From the NCBI GenBank assembly GCA_949296915.1, contig CASFPX010000007.1:1-64000 (forward strand): 64,000 nucleotides of DNA. Direction: 5' to 3'. The first letter of the stretch is position 1. Each line of letters opens with the position of its first letter. The notes under the pieces were generated by a model. It searched no databases. It saw only the letters and a program-made list of their open reading frames with translations, and had not been told where the DNA came from. The stretch is from Onthovicinus sp900555545. Its GTDB lineage: Bacteria > Bacillota > Clostridia > Oscillospirales > Acutalibacteraceae. Made by a program: the position numbers and the translations under genes. Shown piece after piece: positions 1 through 8,423 of this stretch.

Positions 1-6
1 AAAACT

Positions 7-36
7 GGAGTGGCGCCGCTGACGCTGCGCCACTCC
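7..36. terminator. hairpin, possible terminator
   Basis: A perfect 10-bp stem with a 10-nt loop lies beyond the end of the GH16 gene. Read on the minus strand it is followed by CAGTTTT, a short T run, so it may end the minus-strand operon. The T tract is weak, and the gene to the left is not visible. Bases 37 to 183 hold nothing else I can support. Confidence 0.4.
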
Positions 37-183
37 GCTTAAAACTTAATATTTCCTACATAGGGGCTTTTTTGTCCTGTCCGTACAAATTGGGGCAGTC
101 CAAACCTCGTTGTTTCTGCGGGCTTTGCTTTACTTTCCTAATATGCATGCCGCTTTCGGCTGACAACTGTTATTCTACCGTGC

Positions 184-1236
184 TCAACCGTTATCCTGAA
201 CGTTGTATGGGAACTGGCTGTCATTCAAAATATACTGTTGATAGTTCAGGTTCTGCATCACCTTGACCTGCTCCACATAAAAAACCGGCTGGGTGCTGCT
301 GTCAAATTCCCCAATCTTTTGGCCGTGAGGGCCCCAGCCGTCGCCCGCATCCATCTCCACCGTCAGGCGCAGGAACTCCGGCACCTTGGCCACGCCGCCG
401 CCCATGGAGGCCCAAGTGGCCACACCATCCACATACCACACGTAATACTCCGGCGTCCACTTGAGGGCAAAGGTGTGATAGCCGTCATACAGGTCTTTCC
501 CGGTGTCGAGGATCGCGTCGTCCACCTTGGCAAAGCTGCCGTATCCATCCCACAGCAGGGCGTGGCCCATCCATGTCCTGTTGCGCTGGAAGGCCGACTC
601 ATATACGTCAATTTCCGTTCCGTCAAGCCCCTGATGGGAGGGGTTATTTTGATTGACGGACTGGAGCCAGAATGCCGACCACAGTCCGTCCGCATCCGGG
701 AATTTTACTGTGGCCTCAAAATACCCATACGCCTGGGAGAAAAGCTGGGTGGAAGAACCGTCTTCATTGATGCGGCGCGTCTCGATCCCACCGCAGAAGC
801 GGCCGTTTTTGGGGCACTGATCGCAGGTGTGGTTCTGCGTCTCATACGCCATGATCTCCACCTTTCCGTCCCGGAGAGACACTGTCTCCGGGCACCAGTA
901 GGAGGTCTGGTCTTCACTGCCGGTCTGGCTCTCCCACCGGACGTCGTGCGGAGAGTACGTCCAGATATCAGTCGTAATTTCCGCCCCCGGCGTCCCGTCA
1001 GCGTTGCGAAGCCTGCCGATCACCGAGGAATCATTGAGCTGTTCCCTGTCAAAGTCGTCCACAAACACGGTATACCAGCCATCCTGCCCGTCCTGCGGGA
1101 GGGACTTATCAATACTGGTATTCTCCATCAGCGCCAGATCGGCATGCAGCTCCGTCCCACCGCTACATCCGGCGAGCGCACATGCCGTGATTGCCAGCGC
1201 CGAGAACGCAGCAACTGCCTTAATTCCTGTTTTCAT
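184..1236 (-). CDS. GH16 family glycoside hydrolase, lipoprotein
   Basis: A 350-residue secreted lipoprotein of glycoside hydrolase family 16, whose members cleave beta-1,3- or beta-1,3/1,4-glucans and related galactans. The first 20 residues form a hydrophobic signal ending in a lipobox LAGC, with the acylated cysteine at 24. The family catalytic signature EIDVYE is intact at about residues 208 to 213: the two glutamates are nucleophile and acid/base, and the aspartate between them assists. The tryptophan- and tyrosine-rich beta-sandwich segments around it (FWLQS, FALKWTPEYYVWYVDG) fit the fold. The enzyme should sit on the outer face of the membrane. It is the last gene of a minus-strand group with a sugar isomerase-like gene 24 bases upstream, which suggests local use of a polysaccharide. 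The exact substrate cannot be read from the sequence. Confidence 0.88.
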   Translation of the reverse strand: MKTGIKAVAAFSALAITACALAGCSGGTELHADLALMENTSIDKSLPQDGQDGWYTVFVDDFDREQLNDSSVIGRLRNADGTPGAEITTDIWTYSPHDVRWESQTGSEDQTSYWCPETVSLRDGKVEIMAYETQNHTCDQCPKNGRFCGGIETRRINEDGSSTQLFSQAYGYFEATVKFPDADGLWSAFWLQSVNQNNPSHQGLDGTEIDVYESAFQRNRTWMGHALLWDGYGSFAKVDDAILDTGKDLYDGYHTFALKWTPEYYVWYVDGVATWASMGGGVAKVPEFLRLTVEMDAGDGWGPHGQKIGEFDSSTQPVFYVEQVKVMQNLNYQQYILNDSQFPYNVQDNG

Positions 1237-1260
1237 CTTTCCGATACCCCTTTCGAAATT

Positions 1261-2139
1261 TTATTGGTTCCTGGATTTCTCCAAGCCGATTGCGTGCTCA
1301 TAACCACGGATTAACCGAGCCCCTGTCGTCTTTACGCCGCGGCATTTCTCGTTTGGTTCAAAGATCAATGGCGAGGTAAACCCCGCCTCCATCAACGCCT
1401 GATGGATCCCACAAAAATCAACAATCCCCTGGCCGGGATGCCAGTGGCACTCGTCAATCCCGTCATAGTCCGAGATATGGAGTGTCACAATCCGATTCGC
1501 AAAGCGGCGCGCATATCCGGCGCCATCCTCAACCGTTTCAGCATTCAAACGTCTATGTAGAGGTGGAAATTTGCGCTGTAACGGCCGAAGCCGCACGTCC
1601 GGATGCAGCGGTGTAAAATGGTTGGTATCAAAGCACAGCCGCAGGCATGGCACACGCTCCAATAAGAATTCAATTTCCTCTGAGGTTCGTCCGATACAGG
1701 AGCGCGGCAGGTTTTCAAGCGCCAGTGTCAGACCGAGGGGCGCCATATGTGACGTCAACTCCTCCAGTGAGCGCCTGGCGGCTTCAAGCGCGCGAGCCCG
1801 CTCCGTATTGTCCACCGGCTCTGCTGAACCATGGATCACATAGATTTTCGCGCCGAGTTCCGCCGTCCCGTCAATCAGGCTGCGGATCCGCTCCATATTT
1901 TCTGCGCGGCGGCGTTCCTCGATCTCCGCCGGATCGACTGTCCCTCCGAACGGCAGATGAATGGACCACACGCGCAGCCCGGCCGCCCGGACACGCTCTG
2001 CCGCCTGCCGGCAGGCTTTAGCATCATTTTCCGGCCGCAGGCAGAGCTCCACACAGGAGATCCCATCCCGTTTCAGCTCCGTCAGCCGGTCCAGATAACA
2101 ATCTTTCCCGTTTAGGGACGTAGACAGCCCATATTCCAT
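1261..2139 (-). CDS. sugar phosphate isomerase/epimerase-like TIM-barrel protein
   Basis: A 292-residue protein of the xylose isomerase-like TIM-barrel (AP endonuclease 2) superfamily. Members isomerise or epimerise sugars, or degrade inositols and related compounds, using divalent metal. Likely metal ligands are seen in order: ALENLP (Glu), CFDTNH (Asp, His), LHISDYD (His), HWHPGQG and IFEPN (Glu). The frame is open further upstream to 2256, but that would run into the end of the preceding gene. The ATG at 2139 is preceded by GGAGGG at 5-nt spacing and begins MEYGLSTSL, the usual start of the barrel, so I chose it. It lies between a metallophosphoesterase gene and the GH16 gene on the same strand. 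No signal peptide, so cytoplasmic. Substrate unknown. Confidence 0.82.
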   Translation of the reverse strand: MEYGLSTSLNGKDCYLDRLTELKRDGISCVELCLRPENDAKACRQAAERVRAAGLRVWSIHLPFGGTVDPAEIEERRRAENMERIRSLIDGTAELGAKIYVIHGSAEPVDNTERARALEAARRSLEELTSHMAPLGLTLALENLPRSCIGRTSEEIEFLLERVPCLRLCFDTNHFTPLHPDVRLRPLQRKFPPLHRRLNAETVEDGAGYARRFANRIVTLHISDYDGIDECHWHPGQGIVDFCGIHQALMEAGFTSPLIFEPNEKCRGVKTTGARLIRGYEHAIGLEKSRNQ

Positions 2140-2181
2140 GATATCCCTCCACTCACGCGAATAATTTTGCATCCATTCATT

Positions 2182-2212
2182 AAAAATCCCCCTCCGCCGT
2201 GGGACGGAAGGG
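2182..2212 (-). terminator. intrinsic terminator after metallophosphoesterase gene
   Basis: On the minus strand an 8-bp stem with one wobble pair is followed by GATTTTTA. It sits between the metallophosphoesterase stop and the start of the isomerase-like gene, so it may make the two downstream genes a separate or attenuated unit. Confidence 0.5.
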
Positions 2213-2224
2213 ATATTGAAGCGA

Positions 2225-3337
2225 TCACGGTTCGATCTGAGAGGGGATCTGCTCAAATGTCACCCCCGAGCAGTCCGGCGCCAATGTGATCAGCGTATAG
2301 CCCAACACACTGTCATCGTGGTAATTGTTCTGTGTGATCTTATACCCGTAGGCGAGATCAATACCCTCATACCGGATGACGGAATTGTTTAAATGGTCAT
2401 GACCGGCAATAAAGGCCTGTGTGCTGCCCAACTCCTTGGCCCGCTCAAACATGCCGCTGTTGATCGGCGGGCAACAGACTGCCTCCCGGTTCTCCCCGGT
2501 ATTGCCGTCCATTTGCGGCGGAGCGCCCTTGCCTTCCTCATCCACGTAGTCACGCATGGCATATTCATACTCCGGCAGCGGAATGTGCAGCGCACACGCC
2601 GAGGGGACCACCTTGCCCGCGTCCGGATCATACTCGCCGTATACCGCCTCGCTGATCCCCCGGATATACCAGTCATACCAGGCGATCTGGTCCTCCTTCA
2701 GGAAGTCGTACCCCCCGCTGCCGTCTGTATACGTCCGCCATTCCCCGGAGTCAAACAGAATGAAGGAATAGACGATCTTCCCATTCTCCGTCAAGTTGAA
2801 GGCATAATTGCCCACGCCGTACAGGGTGATCGGCCCCTTGTCAAACAGGCAGTGCTCAAAGCTCTCATACACGTCCCCCTGCCAGTTGAGATCATAGCTC
2901 CCCTGGCCGTCATGGTTGCCATAGACCGGCGCCCATGGGATCCCAAAGGAGTCAATAAATTTGCCGAGGGATTTCAGCAGTGCGCCGCCGATTTGGCCCT
3001 CCACGTTGTCCCCTGTGAGGAGCAGCAGATCCGGATCCGTATGATCGATTGCCTCCTGGATACGCTCCTTTGTCTCGGCCAACTGCGTCCAGGAGCCGAG
3101 CTGGATATCGGCCAGCTGGAGAATTTTAAAAGCCTCTCCCGGTGTTTTCTCCACAGTTTTATACCGGCTCACATCAAACTGGTCGCTGCTCAGCCAGATT
3201 TCGTGGGAGGCCTCGCCCTTCCGCGGGATAAACAGCCAGGCACACACGCCGCCCGCAATGACCGCTACTGCACAAATCACGCAAATGAGTGCAATGAACA
3301 ATTTTTTCAGTCCCTTCTTTTTTTCCACTTTTTTCAT
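2225..3337 (-). CDS. membrane-anchored calcineurin-like metallophosphoesterase
   Basis: A 370-residue metal-dependent phosphoesterase with one N-terminal membrane helix (LFIALICVICAVAVIAGGV) after a lysine-rich cytoplasmic tip, so the catalytic domain should face outward. The dinuclear-metal motifs are in order: LADIQLG (Asp), LTGDN (Gly-Asp), YGNHDG (Asn-His), and near the end FIAGHDH. This is the calcineurin-like set. The open frame begins with a GTG at 3343, but the ATG at 3337 has AAGGG at 5-nt spacing and is preferred. A good promoter lies upstream, back to back with that of the GH36-like gene. A second, polytopic member of the same superfamily is at 35677-37281. The substrate (nucleotide, phosphodiester or cell-wall phosphate) is not evident. 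Confidence 0.85.
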   Translation of the reverse strand: MKKVEKKKGLKKLFIALICVICAVAVIAGGVCAWLFIPRKGEASHEIWLSSDQFDVSRYKTVEKTPGEAFKILQLADIQLGSWTQLAETKERIQEAIDHTDPDLLLLTGDNVEGQIGGALLKSLGKFIDSFGIPWAPVYGNHDGQGSYDLNWQGDVYESFEHCLFDKGPITLYGVGNYAFNLTENGKIVYSFILFDSGEWRTYTDGSGGYDFLKEDQIAWYDWYIRGISEAVYGEYDPDAGKVVPSACALHIPLPEYEYAMRDYVDEEGKGAPPQMDGNTGENREAVCCPPINSGMFERAKELGSTQAFIAGHDHLNNSVIRYEGIDLAYGYKITQNNYHDDSVLGYTLITLAPDCSGVTFEQIPSQIEP

Positions 3338-3421
3338 CTCCACCCTTGTTTATTCTTTTTGTCTTAAATCGGACGAACTCATGTGAAAAATTCATATTTT
3401 CATCCTGAATCGAACTGATTA

Positions 3422-3450
3422 ATTGTATCATATTCCCCTTTTATTTGCAA
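3422..3450 (-). promoter_or_regulatory. sigma-A type promoter for metallophosphoesterase
   Basis: Minus-strand TTGCAA, 17-nt spacer, TACAAT. It sits about 85 bases before the chosen start codon, in the shared divergent region. Confidence 0.6.
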
Positions 3451-3462
3451 TCCCTTAAAATA

Positions 3463-3491
3463 TTGACACGGGCTCGGAAATACGTTAGAAT
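3463..3491 (+). promoter_or_regulatory. sigma-A type promoter for GH36-like gene
   Basis: TTGACA at 3463-3468, 17-nt spacer, TAGAAT at 3486-3491, 44 bases before the ATG at 3536. The best match in this divergent region. Confidence 0.7.
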
Positions 3492-3535
3492 AAGCTGATT
3501 TACTTAACAATCCAACTTATAAGGATGGTGCCATC

Positions 3536-5491
3536 ATGCAGCAGGAAAACCTATGCGCCGGCAAATTGAAACTGACCGTAGATCGCGCCGGGCAGTCCCC
3601 CCGGCTCCGCTTTTATAACACTAAAACCGGGGACGAACTATTCCCGCAGGAATTGTTCACACTCGTGTTCCGGAATACAGGCAAACAAGAGCATACCCTG
3701 AGCTCCAACTCTTGTAAAGTGGAATCCATTGATACCTCTGAGAATTCCATCACGCTTGTGCTTGCCAATGAAGAGTTTCGCTTTCGGTTCCGTCTCTGGG
3801 CGGGCAATGGGGATTTTTTCCATGCACAGGCTGTGCTGCTCGCTGCGCCCAATAAAATCACCATTGACCGGCTGATTTACTTTACATCTGCCATCCATCC
3901 CGACGATTTCCGGTGGAGTATTCCAATGCCGGAGCACCGCGTCCATATCCCTAAATACATCATGACGCTCGGGCAGCCGGTCTATCTGCGCTCCTTCTAT
4001 ATGGGCGGCGAATTCCCAACCTGTGACAATAAGATTCATGGGAACACCGCGCAGTGCACCGTTTATTGTGGCCGCCCCTTTAGCGAACTCCGCACACCGG
4101 ACGGCAATACGCCCTTTCACTCCTGTGTGATCGGGGCTGCGGACGAGAAGGGGTACGACGCGTGCCACAACGCATTTTTCACCTATATGCGTACATTTGC
4201 CAGACCCGAGCGATTCCGCCTGCAGTTCAACTCCTGGTATGATAATATGCTGGATATCGACTCCCATAACATCGCCGAGTCGTTCCGAGCGGTGGAAAAG
4301 GGCCTGCGGGAGCACGGTGTCCGTCCGCTGGACAGCTACGTAGTGGACGATGGCTGGGTCGACTACAAAAAATCGGCGTTCTGGGCCTTCCGTGAGGAGC
4401 GTTTCCCCCATGGATTCCAGGAGGAAAAGAAACTGATGGAGGAGCTTGGCTCCGGCTTTGGCGTCTGGTTCGGCCCGCGCGGCGGCTATACCGAGCAGAA
4501 CAGCTACGCCAAAAAACTGAAAAAAATTGGATACTTCCGTTGCCGCCAGTCGTTTGATATTTGTACAGGTGCTCCTAAATATATCAACGCGCTGATTGAC
4601 CGGATGATTGAGTTCATGCGGGCATATAACGTGAACTATTTTAAATTGGACGGTTTCTCCGCTCAGGCGTGCCGCAGTAACAAGCACGGCCACCCCGCCG
4701 GAGGTAAAGAGCAAAAAGGCGTATATTACTACACCTTCCTGTGGGAGCAGTGGCTTGCCGGATTTGAACGCCTGCGCGCCGTGAACCCCGATGTCTACCT
4801 CAACCTGACCTCCTACTCTCACTGCAGCCCGTGGTTCCTCAAATGGGTGGATGCCGTCTGGATCAACAACAGCGCCGATATGTACTATGAGGGCGACGGC
4901 AGCAATCTGGATCAATGCCTCAACTACCGCGACGGCCGGTACTATGACTACTATATCGTGCGCCAGCAGCAGTTTCCAGCCAGTTGTATCTACAACCACG
5001 AGCCCTGCTACGGAAAGAAAAACTATAATCCCCCGCTGCCCGCTAAATCGCACAAGACCGTCTATTACACAGACGAGGAATTTACCAAATACCTGCTCAT
5101 GTGCATGATGCGCGGCACCGGTTTTGTGGAGCTGTATTACAGCCCCTCCATGTTCGATGATCAAAAGTGGGAGATCAATGCCCGCATCCTCCAGTGGGCG
5201 GAGGCGAACTTCCACATCCTGCGCCACTCGGAATACTTTGGAGGCGTGCCCAAAGATGGGGCTTGTTACGGCTATGCGGCCTTTGAAGACGGGAAAGGTT
5301 ATGTCATCGTCCGCAATCCCTCCGCCAAGGTGCAGAAGTTCACCATTCCACTCGGGAAGTACTCCCTGTGCGGCAACCATAAGTTGAAGACGATCTACCC
5401 GGTGGATGGCCCCGCGTTCTCCACTGGCGAGGCGGCTGAACTGGACCTCAGCCCGCGTGAGATCCGCCTGTTTGAAGTCAGCGCCCAATAA
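3536..5491 (+). CDS. GH36-like alpha-galactosidase family enzyme, cytoplasmic
   Basis: A 651-residue glycoside hydrolase of the clan D type (GH27/GH36, melibiase-like), which removes alpha-linked terminal sugars, usually galactose, with retention. After an N-terminal beta-sandwich of about 230 residues the barrel begins at FNSWYDN. It continues with VVDDGW and reaches YFKLDGF, where Asp372 is in the nucleophile position. The acid/base would be expected in the later segment DAVWINNSADM. A C-terminal beta domain ends in SPREIRLFEV, usual for the family. There is no signal peptide, so the substrate must be imported first. It is transcribed alone, divergently from the metallophosphoesterase group. 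The overall divergence leaves room for a related activity such as alpha-N-acetylgalactosaminidase. Confidence 0.78.
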   Translation: MQQENLCAGKLKLTVDRAGQSPRLRFYNTKTGDELFPQELFTLVFRNTGKQEHTLSSNSCKVESIDTSENSITLVLANEEFRFRFRLWAGNGDFFHAQAVLLAAPNKITIDRLIYFTSAIHPDDFRWSIPMPEHRVHIPKYIMTLGQPVYLRSFYMGGEFPTCDNKIHGNTAQCTVYCGRPFSELRTPDGNTPFHSCVIGAADEKGYDACHNAFFTYMRTFARPERFRLQFNSWYDNMLDIDSHNIAESFRAVEKGLREHGVRPLDSYVVDDGWVDYKKSAFWAFREERFPHGFQEEKKLMEELGSGFGVWFGPRGGYTEQNSYAKKLKKIGYFRCRQSFDICTGAPKYINALIDRMIEFMRAYNVNYFKLDGFSAQACRSNKHGHPAGGKEQKGVYYYTFLWEQWLAGFERLRAVNPDVYLNLTSYSHCSPWFLKWVDAVWINNSADMYYEGDGSNLDQCLNYRDGRYYDYYIVRQQQFPASCIYNHEPCYGKKNYNPPLPAKSHKTVYYTDEEFTKYLLMCMMRGTGFVELYYSPSMFDDQKWEINARILQWAEANFHILRHSEYFGGVPKDGACYGYAAFEDGKGYVIVRNPSAKVQKFTIPLGKYSLCGNHKLKTIYPVDGPAFSTGEAAELDLSPREIRLFEVSAQ

Positions 5492-5511
5492 AGTCGCTCC
5501 CTAAAAAAGAT

Positions 5512-5557
5512 TTTCCCGCAGCCTTTGGCCGGATACATTCCACAGGGCTGCGGGAAA
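5512..5557. terminator. hairpin between GH36-like gene and tRNA genes
   Basis: A 12-bp perfect stem with a 22-nt loop directly follows the GH36-like gene. The minus-strand reading has ATCTTTTTT next to the stem. The plus-strand reading has only a later TTTT, so its strength for the plus-strand gene is uncertain. Confidence 0.5.
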
Positions 5558-5582
5558 TCGGATGGGAATTTTAAAAGAGCTC

Positions 5583-5612
5583 TTGACAAAACACGTTTTA
5601 ATATGTTAAAAT
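5583..5612 (+). promoter_or_regulatory. promoter for tRNA-Ser genes
   Basis: TTGACA at 5583-5588, 18-nt spacer, TAAAAT at 5607-5612, ending 17 bases before the first tRNA. Confidence 0.65.
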
Positions 5613-5628
5613 GAGTTTCGCATCACGT

Positions 5629-5717
5629 GGAGAGATACCGAAGTGGTTATAACGGAACGGTCTTGAAAACCGTCGTACGGCAACGTACCGTGGGTTCGAA
5701 TCCCACTCTCTCCGCCA
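5629..5717 (+). tRNA. tRNA-Ser (anticodon TGA)
   Basis: The acceptor arms GGAGAGA and TCTCTCC pair, with encoded CCA at 5715-5717. The anticodon loop is CTTGAAA between ACGGT and ACCGT, giving UGA. A long variable arm and a GGTTCGAATCC T arm fit a class II serine tRNA. It should read UCA-type serine codons. Confidence 0.95.
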
Positions 5718-5758
5718 ACCTGCACACAAATCCATATTTTTAATAATTTAGTTACCAT

Positions 5759-5849
5759 GGAGAAGTACTCAAGTTGGTGACGAGGCGCCCCTGCTAAGGG
5801 CGTAGGTCGGGAAACCGGCGCGGGAGTTCGAGTCTCCCCTTCTCCGCCA
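5759..5849 (+). tRNA. tRNA-Ser (anticodon GCT)
   Basis: The acceptor arms GGAGAAG and CTTCTCC pair, with encoded CCA at 5847-5849. The anticodon loop CTGCTAA between CGCCC and GGGCG gives GCU, which reads AGC/AGU. The long variable arm is present. It is 41 bases behind the other serine tRNA and probably in the same transcript. Confidence 0.95.
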
Positions 5850-5850
5850 G

Positions 5851-5878
5851 AAAAAAGCACGCTTTCGCGTGCTTTTTT
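5851..5878 (+). terminator. terminator of tRNA-Ser transcript
   Basis: A six-base A run, GCACGC, TTTC, GCGTGC, then six T. The stem is perfect and symmetrical, so it can work in both directions. Confidence 0.85.
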
Positions 5879-5880
5879 CA

Positions 5881-6046
5881 ATGAAATAAATCCCCGCGGG
5901 ATTTGTGAAAGATGCCCGTGGCATATGCAATAGCTTACGCTATGAAATACACTGCGGTGTATGGGGATTTATTTCATTTCATTTTCTGCGAAGCAGGAAA
6001 TTTCATAATCCGTAGGATTCTTTCATATCGCACAGCAATATTTCAT
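5881..6046. repeat. array of short hairpins with TTTCAT/ATGAAA spacers
   Basis: At least seven small inverted repeats with 3- to 4-nt loops lie side by side: at 5888-5904, 5912-5924, 5930-5943, 5947-5962, 5986-5996, 6007-6019 and 6025-6041. The stems differ in sequence but keep the same geometry. Spacers read ATGAAA or GTGAAA in the left half (5881, 5905, 5942) and TTTCAT in the right half (5972, 5977, 6001, 6021, 6041), with exact 20-base steps at the end. The left four hairpins are enclosed by a perfect 14-bp inverted repeat, 5882-5895 with 5963-5976. An open frame crosses it, but its sequence simply follows the repeats and is not a gene. I cannot assign it to a named family. Confidence 0.8.
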
Positions 6047-6276
6047 TCGATGTGTAATACTATTCGTTCTAAGTCTACTAAAACATTTTCCAAAACTGTG
6101 GTTTGAATAACTTTGCAGGAATTCAAAATTCTCTGCCAAAACCGCAAATATACTCTTTTTCATGTGGCTCTCACAAGTTAAAAGCTACATTTTAAGAAAT
6201 CGAAATGCAGGTTCTTCTATTTTTTAATCTTGAGCCCACTTTCAATCGGATCTCGTAACAATCGGATATCATCAGC
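6047..6276. other. gene-free AT-rich stretch
   Basis: Together with the hairpin array this makes about 480 bases without a gene between the tRNA terminator and rhaD. I see no convincing promoter or reading frame here, only a minor inverted repeat near 6115-6137. Confidence 0.6.
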
Positions 6277-6310
6277 AAAAGCTCGCAGCATCAACAACTG
6301 CGAGCTTTTT
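6277..6310 (-). terminator. terminator of the rhamnose operon
   Basis: A perfect 12-bp stem, AAAAGCTCGCAG with its complement, and a short loop. T runs occur on both sides, so it can end transcription from rhaD on the minus strand and also work in the other direction. Confidence 0.75.
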
Positions 6311-6363
6311 GTTTACATGAGAATTTTAAAACAGATCTTGGGGAAGATCGCGTTCAATGGGCG

Positions 6364-7182
6364 CTATTTCAAGCGGAGGAAATCCTTCCGGTACGCAACG
6401 CCGAACGCCTCCGCAATCTCCTGCAGCTGGTCGTCACGGATTGTATTGATGCGCGGACGGTTACAGGTGAGCATATAGATTTGAGCAGCCTTCTCCACTG
6501 TCTCGATCAGGCCAAAGGTCTCATCCATCGTTCTGCCCGCTCCATAAATCCCGTGCATCCCCCAAATGACGAGGCGGTATGTTCTCATCTTCTCCGCTGT
6601 GGCCTCTCCAATGGAATTGGTCCCGCAGAGCATCCAGGGCAGCACGCCCACACCGTCCGGGAAAACGACGATACACTCCGTGCACATCTCCCAAAGCGTA
6701 TGGGTCAACTCTTTTTCGTCCAGCGGATGGACATAGTTCATCGCCAGCGTATGGGTGGGATGGCTGTGCATCACAACCCGGTTCTCGGGATCCACGGACA
6801 GCCGCGCCATATGGCTCATCAGATGCGCGGGCAGTTCACTGGTAAACTTCCCCCCGTCGGAATATCCCCACAGCAGTTCGGCAGTCGTCCCGTCCTCCGC
6901 AATACGGATGATCCCGAGGTTGGTTGCCGGGTCGGACTGCACATTTTTAAAATATTTTCCCGTACCGGTGACGATAAAATACTTCCCGATCAGCGGTTTT
7001 GCCTCAAATCCGGTGGGGATGGTTCGGAGGACGTGGTTTAAATCCAAATATTCCGCTACCTCCGCTTCCTCAAGCAGATAGCTGATGTTCCCTCCGTTGC
7101 GCTCATCCCAGCCAAGCCGGTACATATTGGCCGTTGTATCACACATCTCTTTTACAAACGGAGCCGTTAAAATATCCTTCAT
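6364..7182 (-). CDS. rhaD: rhamnulose-1-phosphate aldolase
   Basis: A 272-residue class II aldolase that splits L-rhamnulose 1-phosphate into dihydroxyacetone phosphate and L-lactaldehyde, the last step of the pathway encoded here. The zinc site is visible as HSHPTH (His139 and His141) with a third histidine in WGMHG (His210). Glu116 in TSELPAH is in the catalytic position. Length and motif order match RhaD and separate it from fuculose aldolase, which is shorter. The start codon has GGAGG at 7-nt spacing and overlaps the rhaA stop by four bases (ATGA), so it is translationally coupled. It is the last gene of the operon and is followed by a strong terminator. Confidence 0.95.
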   Translation of the reverse strand: MKDILTAPFVKEMCDTTANMYRLGWDERNGGNISYLLEEAEVAEYLDLNHVLRTIPTGFEAKPLIGKYFIVTGTGKYFKNVQSDPATNLGIIRIAEDGTTAELLWGYSDGGKFTSELPAHLMSHMARLSVDPENRVVMHSHPTHTLAMNYVHPLDEKELTHTLWEMCTECIVVFPDGVGVLPWMLCGTNSIGEATAEKMRTYRLVIWGMHGIYGAGRTMDETFGLIETVEKAAQIYMLTCNRPRINTIRDDQLQEIAEAFGVAYRKDFLRLK

Positions 7183-8423
7183 TGCCGTGCCTCCAAAATG
7201 TCTTTTTCATACTGATGCACTTCCGGCAGGTAATCCTCTGTCATCCCCTGCCGGTTCAAGTATTCGTTCCACACATCGCCAAAGGGCATCACTTTCATCT
7301 TTTCCTGAAGCACCATCAGGCCGGTGAAATCGCTGTTGTCCTGCATGGATCTCATCTGTTCATTCGGCTGGAGCAACGCAAAGAGCAACGCCTTCTGCAC
7401 ATTCCGCCCGCCGGTCACCCACGCGCTGATCCGGTTGATGGATGCATCAAAATAGTCTGTGGCGATAAACACGCGGTCAAGCGCATTGTTCCGGACAATC
7501 TCCTTGGCAATCTCTCGCGTCTCATCGTCAAAGAGCACCACATGGTCGGAATCCCAGCGCACCGGTCGGGTGACATGGAGCGCCAAGTGGTCGTGGAACA
7601 GCTGCATGCTGGATATCTTATCCGACACCATCTCCGTCGGATGATAATGGCCGTTATCCATCAGCGGTGTAATCCCCTTCTCCGCCACGTAATTCATGCA
7701 GAACTCCGCACTGCCGACGGTGTAGGATTCCAATCCGATTCCGAACACCTTGGACTCCAGACAGACAAATACCTTCTCTTTATCATAGGGGATGGACAGA
7801 ATTTCGTCAAGGGACTGTTTGAACCGGCGGCGCGGCCCCAAGCGGTCTGCCGGAATATCCTTGTATCCATCCGGGATCCAGATATTCATCACACACGGGA
7901 TCCCCGTCTGCCCGGCAAAATACTGCGCGATCTCCAGGCAGCGCTTGCCGTGCTCTACCCAGAAAGTACGCACCGTTTCGTCCGGGGAAGAGAGCGTCAG
8001 GTTGTCCCGCACCATCGGATGCGAGAAAAATGTGGGATTAAAATCGATCCCCACGCCGTGCGCCTTTGCAAAATCCACCCACTTGGCAAAATGCTTTGGC
8101 TGGATCCGGTCTCGGTCAGCGAACTCCCCCTCTTCAAAAATGGCATAGCTCGCGTGTAGATTGAGCTTTTTGCGCCCTGGGATCAGGGAAAAAGCACGGT
8201 CCATATCGGCCATTAATTCCCTCGGGGTGCGCGCCTTGCCGGGATAGTTCCCAGTGGTCTGGATCCCGCCGGAGAGCGCCTCCTTCTGATCGAATCCCAC
8301 CACATCGTCCCCCTGCCAGCAGTGGATCGACACGGGGATATCCTTTAATGTATCAAGAGCCCGCTCCGTATCCACGCCGCATTCGGCGTACAGCGCACGT
8401 GCGCTCTCATATCTGTGATTCAT
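7179..8423 (-). CDS. rhaA: L-rhamnose isomerase
   Basis: A 414-residue metal-dependent TIM-barrel enzyme that interconverts L-rhamnose and L-rhamnulose. Family-typical segments are present from the N terminus on: IHCWQGDDV, GGIQTTGNYPGKARTP, LNLHASYA, FNPTFFSHP, and the metal-binding region MDNGHYHPTE followed by LHVTRPVRWDSDHV. Length fits the family (about 410 to 420). The ATG has AAGGAGG at good spacing inside the end of rhaB and overlaps its stop by four bases. It overlaps rhaD in the same way, so rhaB, rhaA and rhaD form a tightly coupled block. Cytoplasmic. Confidence 0.97.
   Translation of the reverse strand: MNHRYESARALYAECGVDTERALDTLKDIPVSIHCWQGDDVVGFDQKEALSGGIQTTGNYPGKARTPRELMADMDRAFSLIPGRKKLNLHASYAIFEEGEFADRDRIQPKHFAKWVDFAKAHGVGIDFNPTFFSHPMVRDNLTLSSPDETVRTFWVEHGKRCLEIAQYFAGQTGIPCVMNIWIPDGYKDIPADRLGPRRRFKQSLDEILSIPYDKEKVFVCLESKVFGIGLESYTVGSAEFCMNYVAEKGITPLMDNGHYHPTEMVSDKISSMQLFHDHLALHVTRPVRWDSDHVVLFDDETREIAKEIVRNNALDRVFIATDYFDASINRISAWVTGGRNVQKALLFALLQPNEQMRSMQDNSDFTGLMVLQEKMKVMPFGDVWNEYLNRQGMTEDYLPEVHQYEKDILEARQ

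Noticed and set aside
72..266. 64-codon plus-strand frame at the left edge
   Set aside because: It runs into the end of the GH16 gene on the other strand, with no ribosome site and no recognisable sequence.
3638..5488. 616-codon open frame opposite the GH36-like gene
   Set aside because: Antisense shadow of a gene with clear domains, promoter and ribosome site; no own start signal.
5606..5881. 91-codon minus-strand frame across the tRNA-Ser genes
   Set aside because: It is the antisense of two intact tRNAs. Frames of this kind (ending GGESGIRTHG-like) are a well-known false gene type.
5881..6046. CRISPR array
   Set aside because: Units are about 20 bases with changing stems and a 6-base constant part; no constant repeat of 24 bases or more and no cas genes.
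5912..6106. 64-codon frame in the hairpin array
   Set aside because: The protein follows the repeat units, has no ribosome site and crosses unrelated DNA after the array.
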